Below, piece by piece: positions 34,939 through 46,900 of a stretch of DNA of 64,000 nt. This DNA comes from Lotus japonicus. Its lineage: Eukaryota; Streptophyta; Magnoliopsida; Fabales; Fabaceae. Both the position numbers and the translations under genes were made by a program. Under the pieces are notes generated by a model. The model saw only the letters and a list, made by a program, of their open reading frames with translations. It did no database searches and was not told the DNA's origin. How positions within the stretch are numbered: the stretch's first letter is position 1; each line of letters opens with the position of its first letter. The stretch is from NCBI RefSeq assembly GCF_012489685.1, contig NC_080043.1:15122223-15186222 (forward strand). The letters are read 5' to 3'.

Positions 34939-37900
34939 ATGGACAAGGGGGTGCCACCTGCCATCTTCGCAAATGATGGTTCATTTATGGAAAGGTTCAA
35001 GCAACTTCAACAAGAGCAGGGAAAGGGGAAGAATGTCAACATCAAGGATTCTAAACCAATTAAAGTTATATCAGGGTCTTTGTCTTCTAATCCTTCCATT
35101 AGTAAAATGTCAGTGGACTTGAAGGCAAGTGATGCACATAAAACACCCCAAGCTGGTTCCAGTGGCAAGCTAGCTTTCAGTTTAAAACAAAAGTCTAAGC
35201 TGGTGCCACCACCTGTTAAGTTAAGTGCTGATGAGGATGAAGAAGAAACAGATGTTGCGGATGTTCCAAATGATGCACCACAGAAACGGCAAAAGTTAGG
35301 CCAGGAGAAGGGCACTGAGAAGTCATCAAGACAAGTTGATGTTGGTAATTGCTTCTTAAACTTTTTGGTTTCTATTGATAGATTGCCTGTGGTTGGTAGT
35401 CCTGCTGAATGCTGGGTTCTCATTAGAATTATCAATTATGAAGTAGTAAGGTAAATAATTATTTCATATTTAGCATTTGACTTGTTGTGCCAAGCCTTTC
35501 TATGTCATGCTTATTTTTTCATTAAGATCTTACTGTATCCTTGTTATTTCTTGAGTAATTTATTTAGTTCATTTAGGCATGCTCTATATCTTCTAGCTGT
35601 ATCTCATTATGATCATGATTATTTGTGTTAATATGTCATAGTTTCTAACCTACCTTCTAATTCACTTCCCTTCTCGACATCTCTCTTGTTGATTTGTTGG
35701 AAGTCCAAATATATCTGTTGTCACTTGTTACTTTTCATTAGATATAAAAATTATACATGAGTCTTTTCCTAACAACTTCAGCTTTTGGGAGAGATAGGCC
35801 TTGGCATGATATTAGAGTCTCTGAATCAATTGATCAGGGATTCAGTTATTCCAGTTTTTAATAAAGTTCAATTTCAGCTCGTAATGGGGTAGGCCTTTAT
35901 ACTGTCTGTGCTTCAAACTCAAAGGGCTCTTGGATGAGTGAGTGTGTTAGTATCCTAAGCATTATGGGCCTTCATTTTGGAGAGTTGGTCCTGGACTCTT
36001 CTGTCACTGTTTCCCATCTCAATTTTTTTGAATTCTATATCTTTTTTTTCCTTTAGTAAGAATGCGGTGTTGTTTGTATCTTTAATGATTTTATGAAAAA
36101 TTTGTCTCTAAATTTTCCTTTAATGAGGTCCAAGAGCATGATGAAGGAATGGAGGAAGTACTCTACTTCCTATTTCTAAAAGTAAAGGTGATATATAGTT
36201 GTACTGCGAAACTTTGGGAGAGAGTAATTGAAGAGAGAGTAAGACTAGATTCCCATATCTCAATGAACCAATTCGATTTTAAGCTGGGATGATCAACTAT
36301 GGAAATGGAAGCTGTATATTCGATACAAAAGCTCATGGATAGATATTGGCATAACAAAAGAACTTACTTATGGTTCTATTGATTTGGAAACGACATATGA
36401 TGAAGTACTTAGAAAGGTTTTGTAGAAGGTTCTAGGGAAGAAGTTAGAGTTCCTTACATTCATGTAATAAAAGATATGCATGAGGGGGTCACAGCTAGTG
36501 TGAGGACACGAGGAGAGTAAACGATTTTCCATATAATTAGAGGTGTGGTGTGCACCAAGGGTCAACTCTAAGCCCTTATCTTTATACTTCGTTCTAGACG
36601 TGCTTATTGAAGAAATCCGAGAGCAGTACCACAGTTCATGCTGTTTGCAAATAATATTTGTCTTAGTTGGAGATTTGAGAGTGGAAATAAATGAAATTTC
36701 AGAGAGGTTTCCAACATGATTAGTGATCACGATAGAAAAGCACCACTCAAACTTAAAAGATAATTCTACCGCATAGCTATAGGACTTAAATTCTGTATGG
36801 TGAATACTAGGCGATAAAAAGATAACAAGAAATAAACTTACTCTAGCAAAGATGAGAATGTTAAGATGGTTGAGTGGTTACAAAAAGTTTGATGGGATTA
36901 GAGATTTAATTCTCAGAGAAAAACTTTCCTGTTGTAGAAAAAATGATAGTCTCGTCTTTAGTTGGTTTGAGCTTGTATGGTGAAGAACTGGAAGGAGGGT
37001 TGATCAGATGTAAGAATTCCACTAGTTAGGGTTAGAGGGGGATCTAGGAAAACTATAGTCCAAGTCATCAAGAGAGATTTATAATGTACATGTAAACTTA
37101 ATGTACGGAAAAGTATTAGGGCTAGACCTAGCTGACCCCACCTAGTGGGAAAAGGTTTAGATGATGATGATTAAATTTTCTGTTTCAGTGTGGTTTATCT
37201 TTTCCACTTGGGATTGGAAGGAAGGAGGAGATAAGTGCAAGACAATCGAAAATAAACTCAGCCCTTTCATTTATAGTCATACTTTGGGTCACATAGAGGA
37301 AGTGTATGAGTCGGAAGAAAGGTGCAAACTTGGGTTGTTTGTGAAACTTGTTCAAAAATTTCCCCTTACAGAATTTAGGTGAACGAAGATGCCTTTATAG
37401 GCATACTATTGCAATTACTCTACCCCTGCCCCCTTTTTTTTCCGCATGAAAGGGTCATCCTCTGCATTAAACGCAGTTTCATTATTGAAGGGGGCATCTC
37501 GGTATATACCTTCTTTGCTCATTAAAGTCACTTGCAGCAAAGAGGAGAAAAATGTCTTGAATATTTCTGTCTCATGAATGCAGCTTATTCCTCAAGTACC
37601 TATCAAGAATGGTGTATTGGCAAGCCTGCTACAAGACTAATTTGCATTCCCTTGTTCATGCTCTCGGTATTAATCAGTTTTATAAGTGATATGCAGTACC
37701 TCCTTCTCCAAGTGATCCTACAGTGAAGAAAGTAGCTGACAAACTGGCAAGTTTTGTGGCTAGAAATGGAAGGCGATTTGAGGATGTCACACGTTCAAAA
37801 AATCCTGGGGATACACCTTTCAAGTTAGTATAGGGTGAACTTTTAATCCTTTAAAATTGATGTTGATGATGCTTCCTACTTTATGATTATCTTTGATCAT

Positions 37901-40900
37901 GTTTTAACTTGCAGGTTTTTATTTGATGAGAGATGTGCTGACTACAAGTATTATGAATATCAACTTGCTCAAGAGGAAAAGGCTCATATGCAGTCCCAGG
38001 AATCACAGGCGCCTCCTAATGGTTAGTATCTTGATAGACATTGGTCCAGAAATGCAAATATAGAAAATTTATTAACGTGATCTATGTTAGTCCTAGGCCA
38101 ACGGAAAACCAAATACGAGGAGAAAGAATGAGTACAGAACTGTTTTCCCTAGAAATTCAAGAGTCAGGTCTTTCTCACCCAAAACTATGTGATGAACTAA
38201 CTGCCCTCACTTACATTCTCTATCTCTGCTACTGCAGTTTGAGGCCTGACTAACACACTTGACAGCTTTAGCTAACATGGTTTAACTAACAAAAGTTGGC
38301 TCACTTGGCTCTTTTAATCCTTCCTTATTTTCTAACACATTGCAAACGTATTTCAATATATTTTCATGTTTTTTTAAAAAAGTCATTAAGGTGTCTTAGC
38401 TGCTATTTTGGTCAAGAAGTTATAACTGGCTTTTTCATTTGAAGTTTTTGGCCTTTTGAATAGAAATCTTTGGTCATGTTTATTGCTGCTGATGTTAAAA
38501 TATCTTGCATGTTTGTTTTTCAATTCAATGCTCTTCAGCTCTTGTATTGATAAGTTTTAAAAGAGAAGGCAATTGATTGACCCAGTATGTTTTTACTTTT
38601 GCAACTACTCAAACATACATTTGCTCCACTAAAACAAATTGTTGCTTCTGTGTTGGTGAGTTGGAATTCATGCCTGCATATTCCCAACTTCCAAGCACAA
38701 CTTTAGTTGCCGACGTGAGTGGGTGGGATTTTGTGCAAATAAAAAGTTATCCCCAAAACTAATCATAGTGAATAATATTCCCATTTTAGAGTTTCTTATT
38801 TACTTAGACCCCAATACAGACCAGTGTTGATGTGTAAGAATTGTATCTAAAATGGATTTTTATTTCATTGTAAGTTAGAAATCTCATTGCTACCGCAAAA
38901 TACCATATTTAACCCATACACTAATAGTCCTCTTCTCAGCAGTGAGAGGATGAAAACTAATGTATGAGAATGATAAGAACCATACGACAAAAGTTAGTTC
39001 TTCTAGTTGAAGAGCCCAAGGCCTTATAAACCCCAGACCAGAATCTTATTCTTCCAACATGGGAGTATGGGACTGAAGTCTCATACCTTGTAAATGGATT
39101 CTAACATCCCATCACGCTCCTCAGAGCCTCACATCGACAGGCTGTGCATTAGCCCTTTGACTCATCACATGAGAACATTGCAATGGTAGTGTCACCTCCA
39201 GCGGTGTTTGTTTGTAGAAAAGAGGTGTAAATATCCGATACCAATTGATAAGAACCTTTGGAGAATCATATAACAAAATCAAGCTATTGTTGTTGAAGAG
39301 CCCAAGGTCTTATAAACTCCACACCAGAATCTCACACTTCCATCATGGGACTAAGTCTCATGCATTACAATTGGATCTTAACATACACTTGCTGGTTTTC
39401 CTTGTGCATTATGAGACTTGTAAGTCATATAGTCCGTCATATTCTCAATCTAATAGAGAGAACAACTATATTACAAGTCATTTTATTGATCTTAATGAAG
39501 TAATATATTATTCTCTAAGCAAGCTTGGAGATAAAGATATAGTTTTGAATTCTTTGGAGGTCGTGCAATAAAGATGTGTGACTGCAATGGTTATATAAGT
39601 TAAACTGAAATTGGTTCGTCATGCCTGCTCATGTCTTTATTCTGATTTTGCATTTGAACCACGGTTATGTAAGTTACTCTAAAAGCACTAGTCTTGTGAT
39701 ATGTCTCATAGTAGTGGTGCTTCATTCACCAACTAGCCTGTGGATTTGAGAAATCTTGCTCTCTTTGATTTGTGGATATGCCTTCTCTTTTACATCCCAT
39801 GGTTTATTTTAATTTGGCATTTCATGATGGAATCTCAATATTCAGGGTGTACAAGCACTTCGTCTTCCATACAGACAAATGGTCCTCAAAAATCATCTCA
39901 GCAGCGTACAGCCTACCAAATCCCTGCATCTGCTTTATATGAAAGTGGTGGCAATTCAAGGGCTTCTGTATCTTCAATTCAAACATTATCAGCAGGAAGC
40001 ATTGGTATTTGTCATACACTGTGTTTTTGGTTGTATTAACAATTTCTATGTTTCATCTCCATTTGCCTCTCAATTGAATAAAGTTCAGGATGTACTGAAC
40101 ATGAATCATAAACTTGTTCACTTGCATTGTAATTAGTCCCCGAAGGGGGGAAAAGTCTGAACCACATACTGGACTATTATTACTCTTCTCATTGACTTGG
40201 TGTGCGACTTTTGTTGCTTTATGATGTGTGTATTTTCACTGCAGAGGAACCCAGTGTTTCATCAAGTGCTGATTCCTTAGCACTGATGGAGTTCTACATG
40301 AAGAAAGCTGCACAGGAAGAAAAGTTTAAACAACCTAAGCAGTCAAAAGATGAGATGCCCCCTCCTGCTTCTCTTCAAGGTTAAAAGTTTGATTGTTAAT
40401 GGCTTTCTATTGGTCTTAATATACACTTTTCAAATAGTTCCTTTTGTGCACTTCTTTTCATGGCATAATCTTTTGTTTCCTTTCTGGGGACACACATCTC
40501 CAGGTAAGAAAGGCCATCACATGGATGATTTCATTCCACCGGAAGAACTTAATAAGTTCTTGGCTAGCTGTAATGATGCTGCAGCACAGAAAGCTGCCCT
40601 GGAGGCTGCAGAGAGGGCTAAAATCCAGGCTGATAACGTTGGTCATAAGCTCTTGTCAAAAATGGGTTGGAAAGAAGGTTCTCTTCTTTGTCCCTTTCCC
40701 ACTCTTATTGTCAAGCCCTTGAGTGTATTTTAAAGATTTGTCTCGAAGTAATCTGCTTCAAGATTTTGTGTTGTCTGAGTACTATATTTTTATTATTGAA
40801 TTTTATTTTGTAAAACATAAGTTTGATATTACATTTGGATACACTTGGAAAACCAGTGAGCCAGAATCACGGTATAGAAGCAACTTTCCTTAGCTTTGTG

Positions 40901-41316
40901 GCTGTCCACCGTGATTCTGGCTTCACCGTGTATCCGAACATGCACATTAATGTTTATGATATTTAAATTATTGTTGTTCCGGTGTTAACAATCATGACTT
41001 CCAGGTGAGGGTCTGGGCGGCTCTAGGAAGGGCATTTCGGATCCTATCATGGCAGGTAACATTAAGAAGAATAACTTGGGGGTTGGTGCTCACGAACCTG
41101 GGGAGGTGACTGCTGAGGATGACATATATGAGCAGTACAAGAAGCGGATGATGCTCGGCTACCGCCACAGACCCAATCCTCTGGTAAGTAATGTGATGGT
41201 TCCCTTTTCCGTTTTCTGAATATGTTGGAGTGGCAATGCTTGGGTCAATATAATAACCTGGTTTTCATGTTTTTTGATTGATTTTACAGAACAATCCTCG
41301 CAAGGCTTATTATTGA
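34939..41316 (+). CDS. SUGP1-like SURP and G-patch domain splicing factor
   Basis: Predicted nuclear pre-mRNA splicing factor, 437 aa. Exons: 34939-35344, 37697-37823, 37915-38021, 39846-40004, 40245-40379, 40504-40677, 41005-41183, 41290-41316; GT-AG throughout, phases consistent. Disordered N-terminus with an acidic block (DEDEEETD, about aa 99-106). SURP domain at about aa 145-195: VADKLASFVARNGRRFE, GDTPFKFLFDE, YKYYEYQL. An Ala/Lys-rich helical region follows at about aa 325-360. The G-patch is at about aa 355-400: GHKLLSKMGWKEGEGLGG. The protein ends RKAYY. SURP binds SF1-type factors and G-patches activate DEAH helicases in known families. Introns 1, 3 and 6 carry an RTE LINE, a TRIM and a MITE. 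Confidence 0.92.
36130..37165 (+). mobile_element. RTE-clade LINE remnant in SUGP1-like intron 1
   Basis: Plus-strand conceptual translation shows a short-palm RT with RTE-like blocks: KLWERVIEER at about 36210, then LIDLEKAYDEV-like sequence at about 36380, a V-R-G-V-x-Q-G-like segment near 36550, and the RMLRWL...ILREKL tail near 36850-36930. It ends near 37160 in a GATGATGATGA-like run, also seen at RTE 3' ends. Many stops and frameshifts; inactive. This differs from the L1-type LINEs elsewhere in the window. Confidence 0.7.
38971..39383 (-). mobile_element. TRIM (small two-LTR retrotransposon)
   Basis: Minus strand: 5' LTR 39383..39246 (TGTTAAGATCC...TTATCA), then a primer-binding-like TTGGTATCGGA at 39244..39234, an internal region of only about 140 bp, and a purine-rich GAGGAGCGTGATGGGA just before the 3' LTR 39106..38971 (TGTTAG...TTATCA). 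The total is 413 bp, with LTRs of 136-138 bp. It has no coding capacity, fitting terminal-repeat retrotransposons in miniature. A clear 5-bp target duplication is not visible. It lies in intron 3 of the SUGP1-like gene; a solo LTR is at 28975-29114. Confidence 0.8.
40832..40942. mobile_element. short hairpin MITE in SUGP1-like intron 6
   Basis: About 110 bp with terminal inverted repeats (CATTTGGATACAC... and ...GTGTATCCGAACATG) and inner complementary arms (GTGAGCCAGAATCACGG and CCGTGATTCTGGCTTCAC) around a loop of about 35 nt. Family not assigned; target duplication not resolved. Confidence 0.7.
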
Positions 41317-41478
41317 ACATCACAGTGGAAGCCCCGGACAACTCTGCTAGGGGTAGTAAACTTTATATCGTTGGATAAATTAGTGTATTGGTTGTGGGAT
41401 TTTGTGAGATTGTGTGTAGGCTTCACTTGTTTGGGTCTTCTAAACTTCAGACTTGGGGGACGTTTTTTTTATTTGGGT

Positions 41479-41501
41479 GGGGGGGGGGGGGGGGGGGGGG
41501 G
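41479..41501. repeat. G23 homopolymer downstream of the SUGP1-like gene
   Basis: Twenty-three consecutive G after GGGT, about 160 bp past the stop codon, probably in the 3' UTR or just beyond. The true length may be uncertain, as in any long homopolymer. Confidence 0.85.
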
Positions 41502-41654
41502 TTGTTAAATGTTTAAATTTTATCATTACATTTTTATCTATTAAATAATGTGTTTCTTTATTAATTTTGGTTTTTTTGATATTTTGGAGAAGCTATTTAA
41601 TATTTATTTCTAGCACGTTAAGTGTTACTATTGGATATAAGCCCAGGCCTTATT

Positions 41655-42120
41655 CTCCTGCCAAGTGAAATTGCGCAATGGTTTTAAATGAGGAACGTGG
41701 CCTTACTGACCAGAATGGTTCTAGCATTTTTCAAGGGAATAAATGAGAGGAAAGAATAGCCAAGAATATAAAATTCCGGACAATTATTACAATATAGTTG
41801 AAATATTGTAGTAGAAGACATTTTTGGGAAAGTGCTAATAAATCCGGACAATTATTACAATATAGTTGAAATATTGTAGTAAAAGACATTTTTGGGAAAG
41901 TGCTAAAAAATCCAAGTCCATAAAAAATAAAATGTGTTAATTTAAAGATACACAATATACATGTTGAATAGGAACAAATAAATTGAGTAAAATTTATGAA
42001 CCTGAAGTAGAGTCATATGCTCCTGTGGCATTGCTATAATTTTTATATAACACATTATTTAGTTGAGGCTTTTTAGCTCTAAGTCACTCATCCCACTTAG
42101 ACCTAGCCACACAACCAACA
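41655..42120 (-). repeat. repeat 'A', copy 2 (inverted relative to 4935-5365)
   Basis: Reverse-complement match to 4935-5365 with an internal tandem duplication of a 68-bp unit (CCGGACAATTATTACAATAT starting at 41776 and 41844) that copy 1 lacks. It directly adjoins the right arm of the large inverted duplication. In the left half of the window copy 1 lies at the outer side of the arm, so the two are not in equivalent positions. Confidence 0.75.
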
Positions 42121-42129
42121 TAGTTATAT

Positions 42130-42960
42130 GGTGTTGGGTGTTCGTTTGAAGAGGTTTTGAGACTTTCAGATATGTTCCTTTTTCCAGAGATTTCAGGTTT
42201 GGGTTTCGGTTTGGCTGTTGAAGCGAGAGAAATAGAAGGGAGAGATGGCGACGTCGATGGTTGTTTGGTCCTGGGTTCGGCTCGGAAGGAGCAGTGGTCC
42301 AAAGATGGTTTAGCTGCTGCTGAGGCGGTGGGTGCGGAGGTATTGCAGGATGGTGTTCACTATGTTGCATCTTTTTTAGGCTTGCGGGGGTTGTGGGAGA
42401 ATGACCTTTCTTTCCTTCTCCACGGTCCCTCGATTGGGAGGTGGAACCGGAACTTCTCCTCTGATCTTTCCTATAACTTTTTTGCTGCCCCCTCTCTTCT
42501 GTCGGTGACTTTGGGCATAAGGAATTCGGTTGTTCCGAGGACCATCCCTCTCTTGAATCTGTGTCCTACGGTTTTGAGGTGTGGGTATGGGCTCTTGGAG
42601 AACACCAAATCTTTTGGATTGGTCACCCATTGGTCTGCTGCAGATGAAGCTTCTCCGCTTCAGGTGGGTTAGCTGGCTTTGCCAATGTCTCCTCTTCCCT
42701 CGGCTTCTTCTGTTGGGGTGGGGGGGGTGGGGGAAGACGCTGGTCAGTGCTCGAGGATAGAACGTCTGTTGAGGAGCTAGTTCAGCATCCCCGTCGGCGC
42801 GGGCATCCTAAAAAGGTCCCCCCTTCTTGCTAGAGAACCATTGCTCAACCCCCGGTCTGTGAGTTGGTGCGGGATGACTTTGAGGCTGCTTGCGCCTCTT
42901 CGCGCTTGACATTGTCGACCTCTATTCCTGCTAGTGGTGGACCTTACCTCATGCCCTCTG
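42130..42960 (+). mobile_element. LINE ORF1 C-terminal fragment in the right arm
   Basis: Plus-strand open frame 42157-42672 (171 codons) matches, in the opposite strand, the ORF1 C-terminal region at about 14900-15540. The match continues degenerately to 42960. RRM and 3' UTR parts are missing. Its presence at the same relative position in both arms shows that this LINE insertion predates the inverted duplication. Confidence 0.75.
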
Positions 42961-43084
42961 TGTTATGCATTTTACTCTGATTTATGCAATAATATTTACG
43001 CAGCTTGACCCCTTTCCCCTCCCCCCTGCTTAGCGTTCCACTAGTGGTCCTGGATGCAGTGGAGGGTTTTTTAAAAAGGGGGTT

Positions 43085-43302
43085 TAGAGGTTGTTACATT
43101 TTTCACCACATGTTCCAAACTTGTTGTCTCAGACACTTCTCCAGCCATGAGTTTCAAGTCAACCTTGACTATGACACTATGTGGTGCAATGGCGTTGTCA
43201 CTGGTGGCGGTATGTTCCGCCACTTCCTCCTTGTTTGTTCGAGTTCCTTCTTGGTGGAGTTTGGACATGAGACATCATAACCATTTGGTTAAAGTCCTCC
43301 AT
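43085..43302 (-). pseudogene. broken extra copy of AHL exon 1 in the right arm
   Basis: Begins MEDFNQMVMMSH in frame, then goes out of frame after about 20 codons because of an indel. Similarity ends at about 43085, shortly after the sequence equivalent to GHVVK, before the AT-hooks. It is the counterpart of 13907-14269. Confidence 0.8.
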
Positions 43303-43948
43303 GGATGAGATTGAGATTGGGATTTTAGGGTGATATGTGAAGAAAAGTAAGAATCTTGGCTTGTGAGTGCAGAAGAAAAGTGGGATGGCATTGGTTATGA
43401 AGATTGAGGTGTTTGAAGTATCATATAGTACTGTAGAGAAGGTTCGAGAGAAAAACAAGTCTATTTAATCTCTTTTTTTTCCCGAAACTATTCTTTACTC
43501 TTTGTATTAATTTTTACTTTGTTGAATTCGTTTTCAGAAAAAATGAATGTAACTAATTCTTCCCTTGTTGAAATTTGAACCCAAATTTTAATATAACAAT
43601 CTTACGATCACTAATAAAACATAAAATATTTTTCTTAAAGAAAATAATTATTCACGACAACCTTATAAACTCATATAAAAACATTATCCTTTTAAAGACT
43701 TGCAATAGAAAAATGTCACTGTAAACTTAAGAAAGAAAAAATAAATTTTTTCTCCAAAATTGAACGCATGAAAGGGACAATAAAGATTTCGACATCTAAG
43801 GAGCACTAACACCATCAACATCTGCAAATGGTCACTTTTGTTCTCCATCAGGCTGTACGAGTTCACATTCAAGGACAACACCGCAAACAGATTCATAATA
43901 CATGTTATTATATCCATGAATGTCATTTTATGGCACTTCATCTCTTGT

Positions 43949-46900
43949 CTAAGAAAGAGGTAGAGTATCAGTTATGCCATCGGTTGATGTTTTTTGCCAC
44001 ACTACTGATATTGGTGTAGGACAAATGATCTCCCCTTTTGTCATCCTAGGAACTTTATGCAGATCCCCTCTTGCAGAATCTGGGATGTTTGAAGCAGTAG
44101 ATGATCCAGATGACTGCCTTCTCTTGATACGATTGCTTATTTTTTGCTTGAAAGTGCCCAAGATAAGCTGATGAAAAAAGAGAGTCCAAAGTTAAGTTTA
44201 AAAATGGTCATTCAATGATGCAACATAGCGGTGAATAATAAGTAAAATATAGTACTTCAAACTAAATTTAATTTTTATGTTCACTATACATGCAAGGAAT
44301 TAATTATCATTCTATGTTTGAGAAAAAGTAACTTAATGCAAATAAACATTTGATTATACTCTTTTAGAGTATAAAAATTGTTGTTAGGTTATGATGAAAG
44401 TAAGTGGCTACCTATGATATGAGTCATATGGGATGTCTCATTGTTTGTATGCATACATAAACAATGTGATACTAATGATATGCTTGGATTAGTCATAATT
44501 CACTTTTACACCCAACTCACGACATATTTTCCCATTATTAATTTTAGATTTTAAATCAACTACAAGAGAAATTTTAAATATATACTTAAAGGTCTTCAAA
44601 AGTTAGTCATTGGAATGTTCCTCCAAGGCTACCAATCATCAGAGTACAACAAATTCCAAAGCAAAGTATAAAGGTTATACAAAAGTTCATGTATTTATTA
44701 ACTATTCTTATATTTAATTTTTTACTAATTGATTGATTCATCTATCAAATATGTTTTGAAACTAAGTGGTGCTTCAAGACTCAAAAACTTTAATTCCTTC
44801 AGTGAAATCAAAGGATAGATATTGAGTAAAAAAGTTAACACATATAAACTAGATTCGCTTCAATCTTATATGAATGTCAAAAAAATCTTACGCGAACAAG
44901 GCCAGCCGCTATCAAGGAGCTTGTAATGTTCCCTCCAAAAATCTCTCCATCGGGTTTACACAATGAAATCATGAACTTGAAGGTTTTTGTAAGAGGACCA
45001 CCAACTTCAGTAGAATAGACGCATGATCCAGTTAATGATATAATTTGAAAGTGGCCCTGTATGCAGCAAAATGAAATATAAAAATAAAATTTCAATACAA
45101 ATACATACAAATTTTTTAGCAGGTCTATACATGACATGCAAAATTTAGGTTCCTTCAGAGTTGAACATTAATTAAAGAAAATGACAAGAAAATAAAAGGA
45201 AGCCAATTCGAAGAATAAATGGATAGCGCCATTGTATAAAAAGGTTATGGTTTTGTGTCCATGAAATGATGTAGTGGCTTGTGTTGTTCCGGCCCATTTA
45301 GGCGAGTTTGTAGTGGTCCAACGCATTTTTGGGTTAAATTTGGTTGAGCTAACTTTAAACGAGCCCAACCTACCTTTTAAGGGTTAAATAGGGCAGCATA
45401 CCATTTGTTTTTGAATAAAACAATCATTTCTCCACCACATAAATATGCAAAATGATTATGAAAAATATATCATTCTTGAACTTTACTAGCACATCCCACA
45501 CTTTAACTCAGGTTACTAAGGTCAACCCTTCGGGCTTAGCCTATTTTGACACCTCTAGTAGTGGGAGTATATTCACTACATTTTGATCTATACAACCAAG
45601 GGTACTATTTTTTTAGTGCATACTATATAATATGTTTTTCACTCCTCAGATTTTTCTTTACCATTCTAATTCTCTAACATTAATTGAATTTGAGATATCA
45701 TGCGGTAGTGAAGAATTTAAGTTAATATTATTACACACAAGATTGTTTCCACAATTGTATTTTACCTCATATCTCAACAGGTTATTAGAATCAGGTTGGA
45801 GAAAGGCAACACTTGAAACATGACCATGAGCAAAAAGTAGACTAACTGACAGAGGACCTGCCTGATAAAATGGTGCTATCTTGCTCATCACATCCTGAAA
45901 ATCATAAAAAATTATAACTCCACATGGAAATAACAGCAAAACAAAGTAAAAGTTTAAATTTGAAATTTTTTCTTATGAGTTTCGTATTACCTCCCCAGTG
46001 TTCACATCCACCACATGAGATGTGAAACCTCGACCAGCTGACACTGCAACAAACCCCATGCAATTTGTTTTTTAGAAAGCAGGAATATGTATTAAGCACA
46101 AGCTTTGTGAACAAAGCTAAAAGGGGACAAGGAAGGAGGGTGATTATTACAACAAAAAGATAACCACCAACCATTGAGAAGCAGCCCCAACAAAAGGTAA
46201 ACCCAAACATAAGGAAAACCCAACAACCTACCAAGATTTACAAGAGAAACCTAAATACACCAAAAACCAACCAAAGAGCTAAAGGATGAGTAAAAAAAAT
46301 AGTGCTTCAAAGCATGAAGAAAAAACATCTAAAAATCCTACCCTAGTCATTTAACAATATGAAGTCTTGAGAGTCCCACAATTTTCACTAAGTTTGTATT
46401 TGAAATAATGAAGATTTTTTTTTAATTTATTGACATATCTTTAAAATTTGATTTTTGTTGACAAAGTAAAAAATATTTACATTGTCAATGCATATTATTC
46501 TATCTATTTGTTCTTTCAAAGCATTACTGTAAATATAAAATGATAAACAAGTATCTAAATATGAGTATTTTATGAGTTATAAAAATTTAAAGTGTTGATT
46601 GAGAAAACATGATTATTGAGTATAGTAATTAAGAACAGTATTAATCATTTTTATTGATATATGTTTTTTAAATTAATAACTATTTAACAAAATTTACTTC
46701 ACATTAATTTAATATAAAACCTCATTTAATATATCACAACATGTGATGCGATTTTTTATTAATTTTTTAAACTTGATTTAATGTTATTAAATAATGAGGA
46801 ATGTAATTAACTATATAGGATTGAATAAAGTCAACAAATTTTGGGGTGGATGGTATATCTTTCACATTTTCCTCATTAATATATATTCTGCTTTCCAAAA

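Noticed and set aside
34939..35454. 171-aa single-exon protein
   Set aside because: It is SUGP1-like exon 1 plus read-through into intron 1; the donor at 35345 joins in phase to the SURP exon at 37697.
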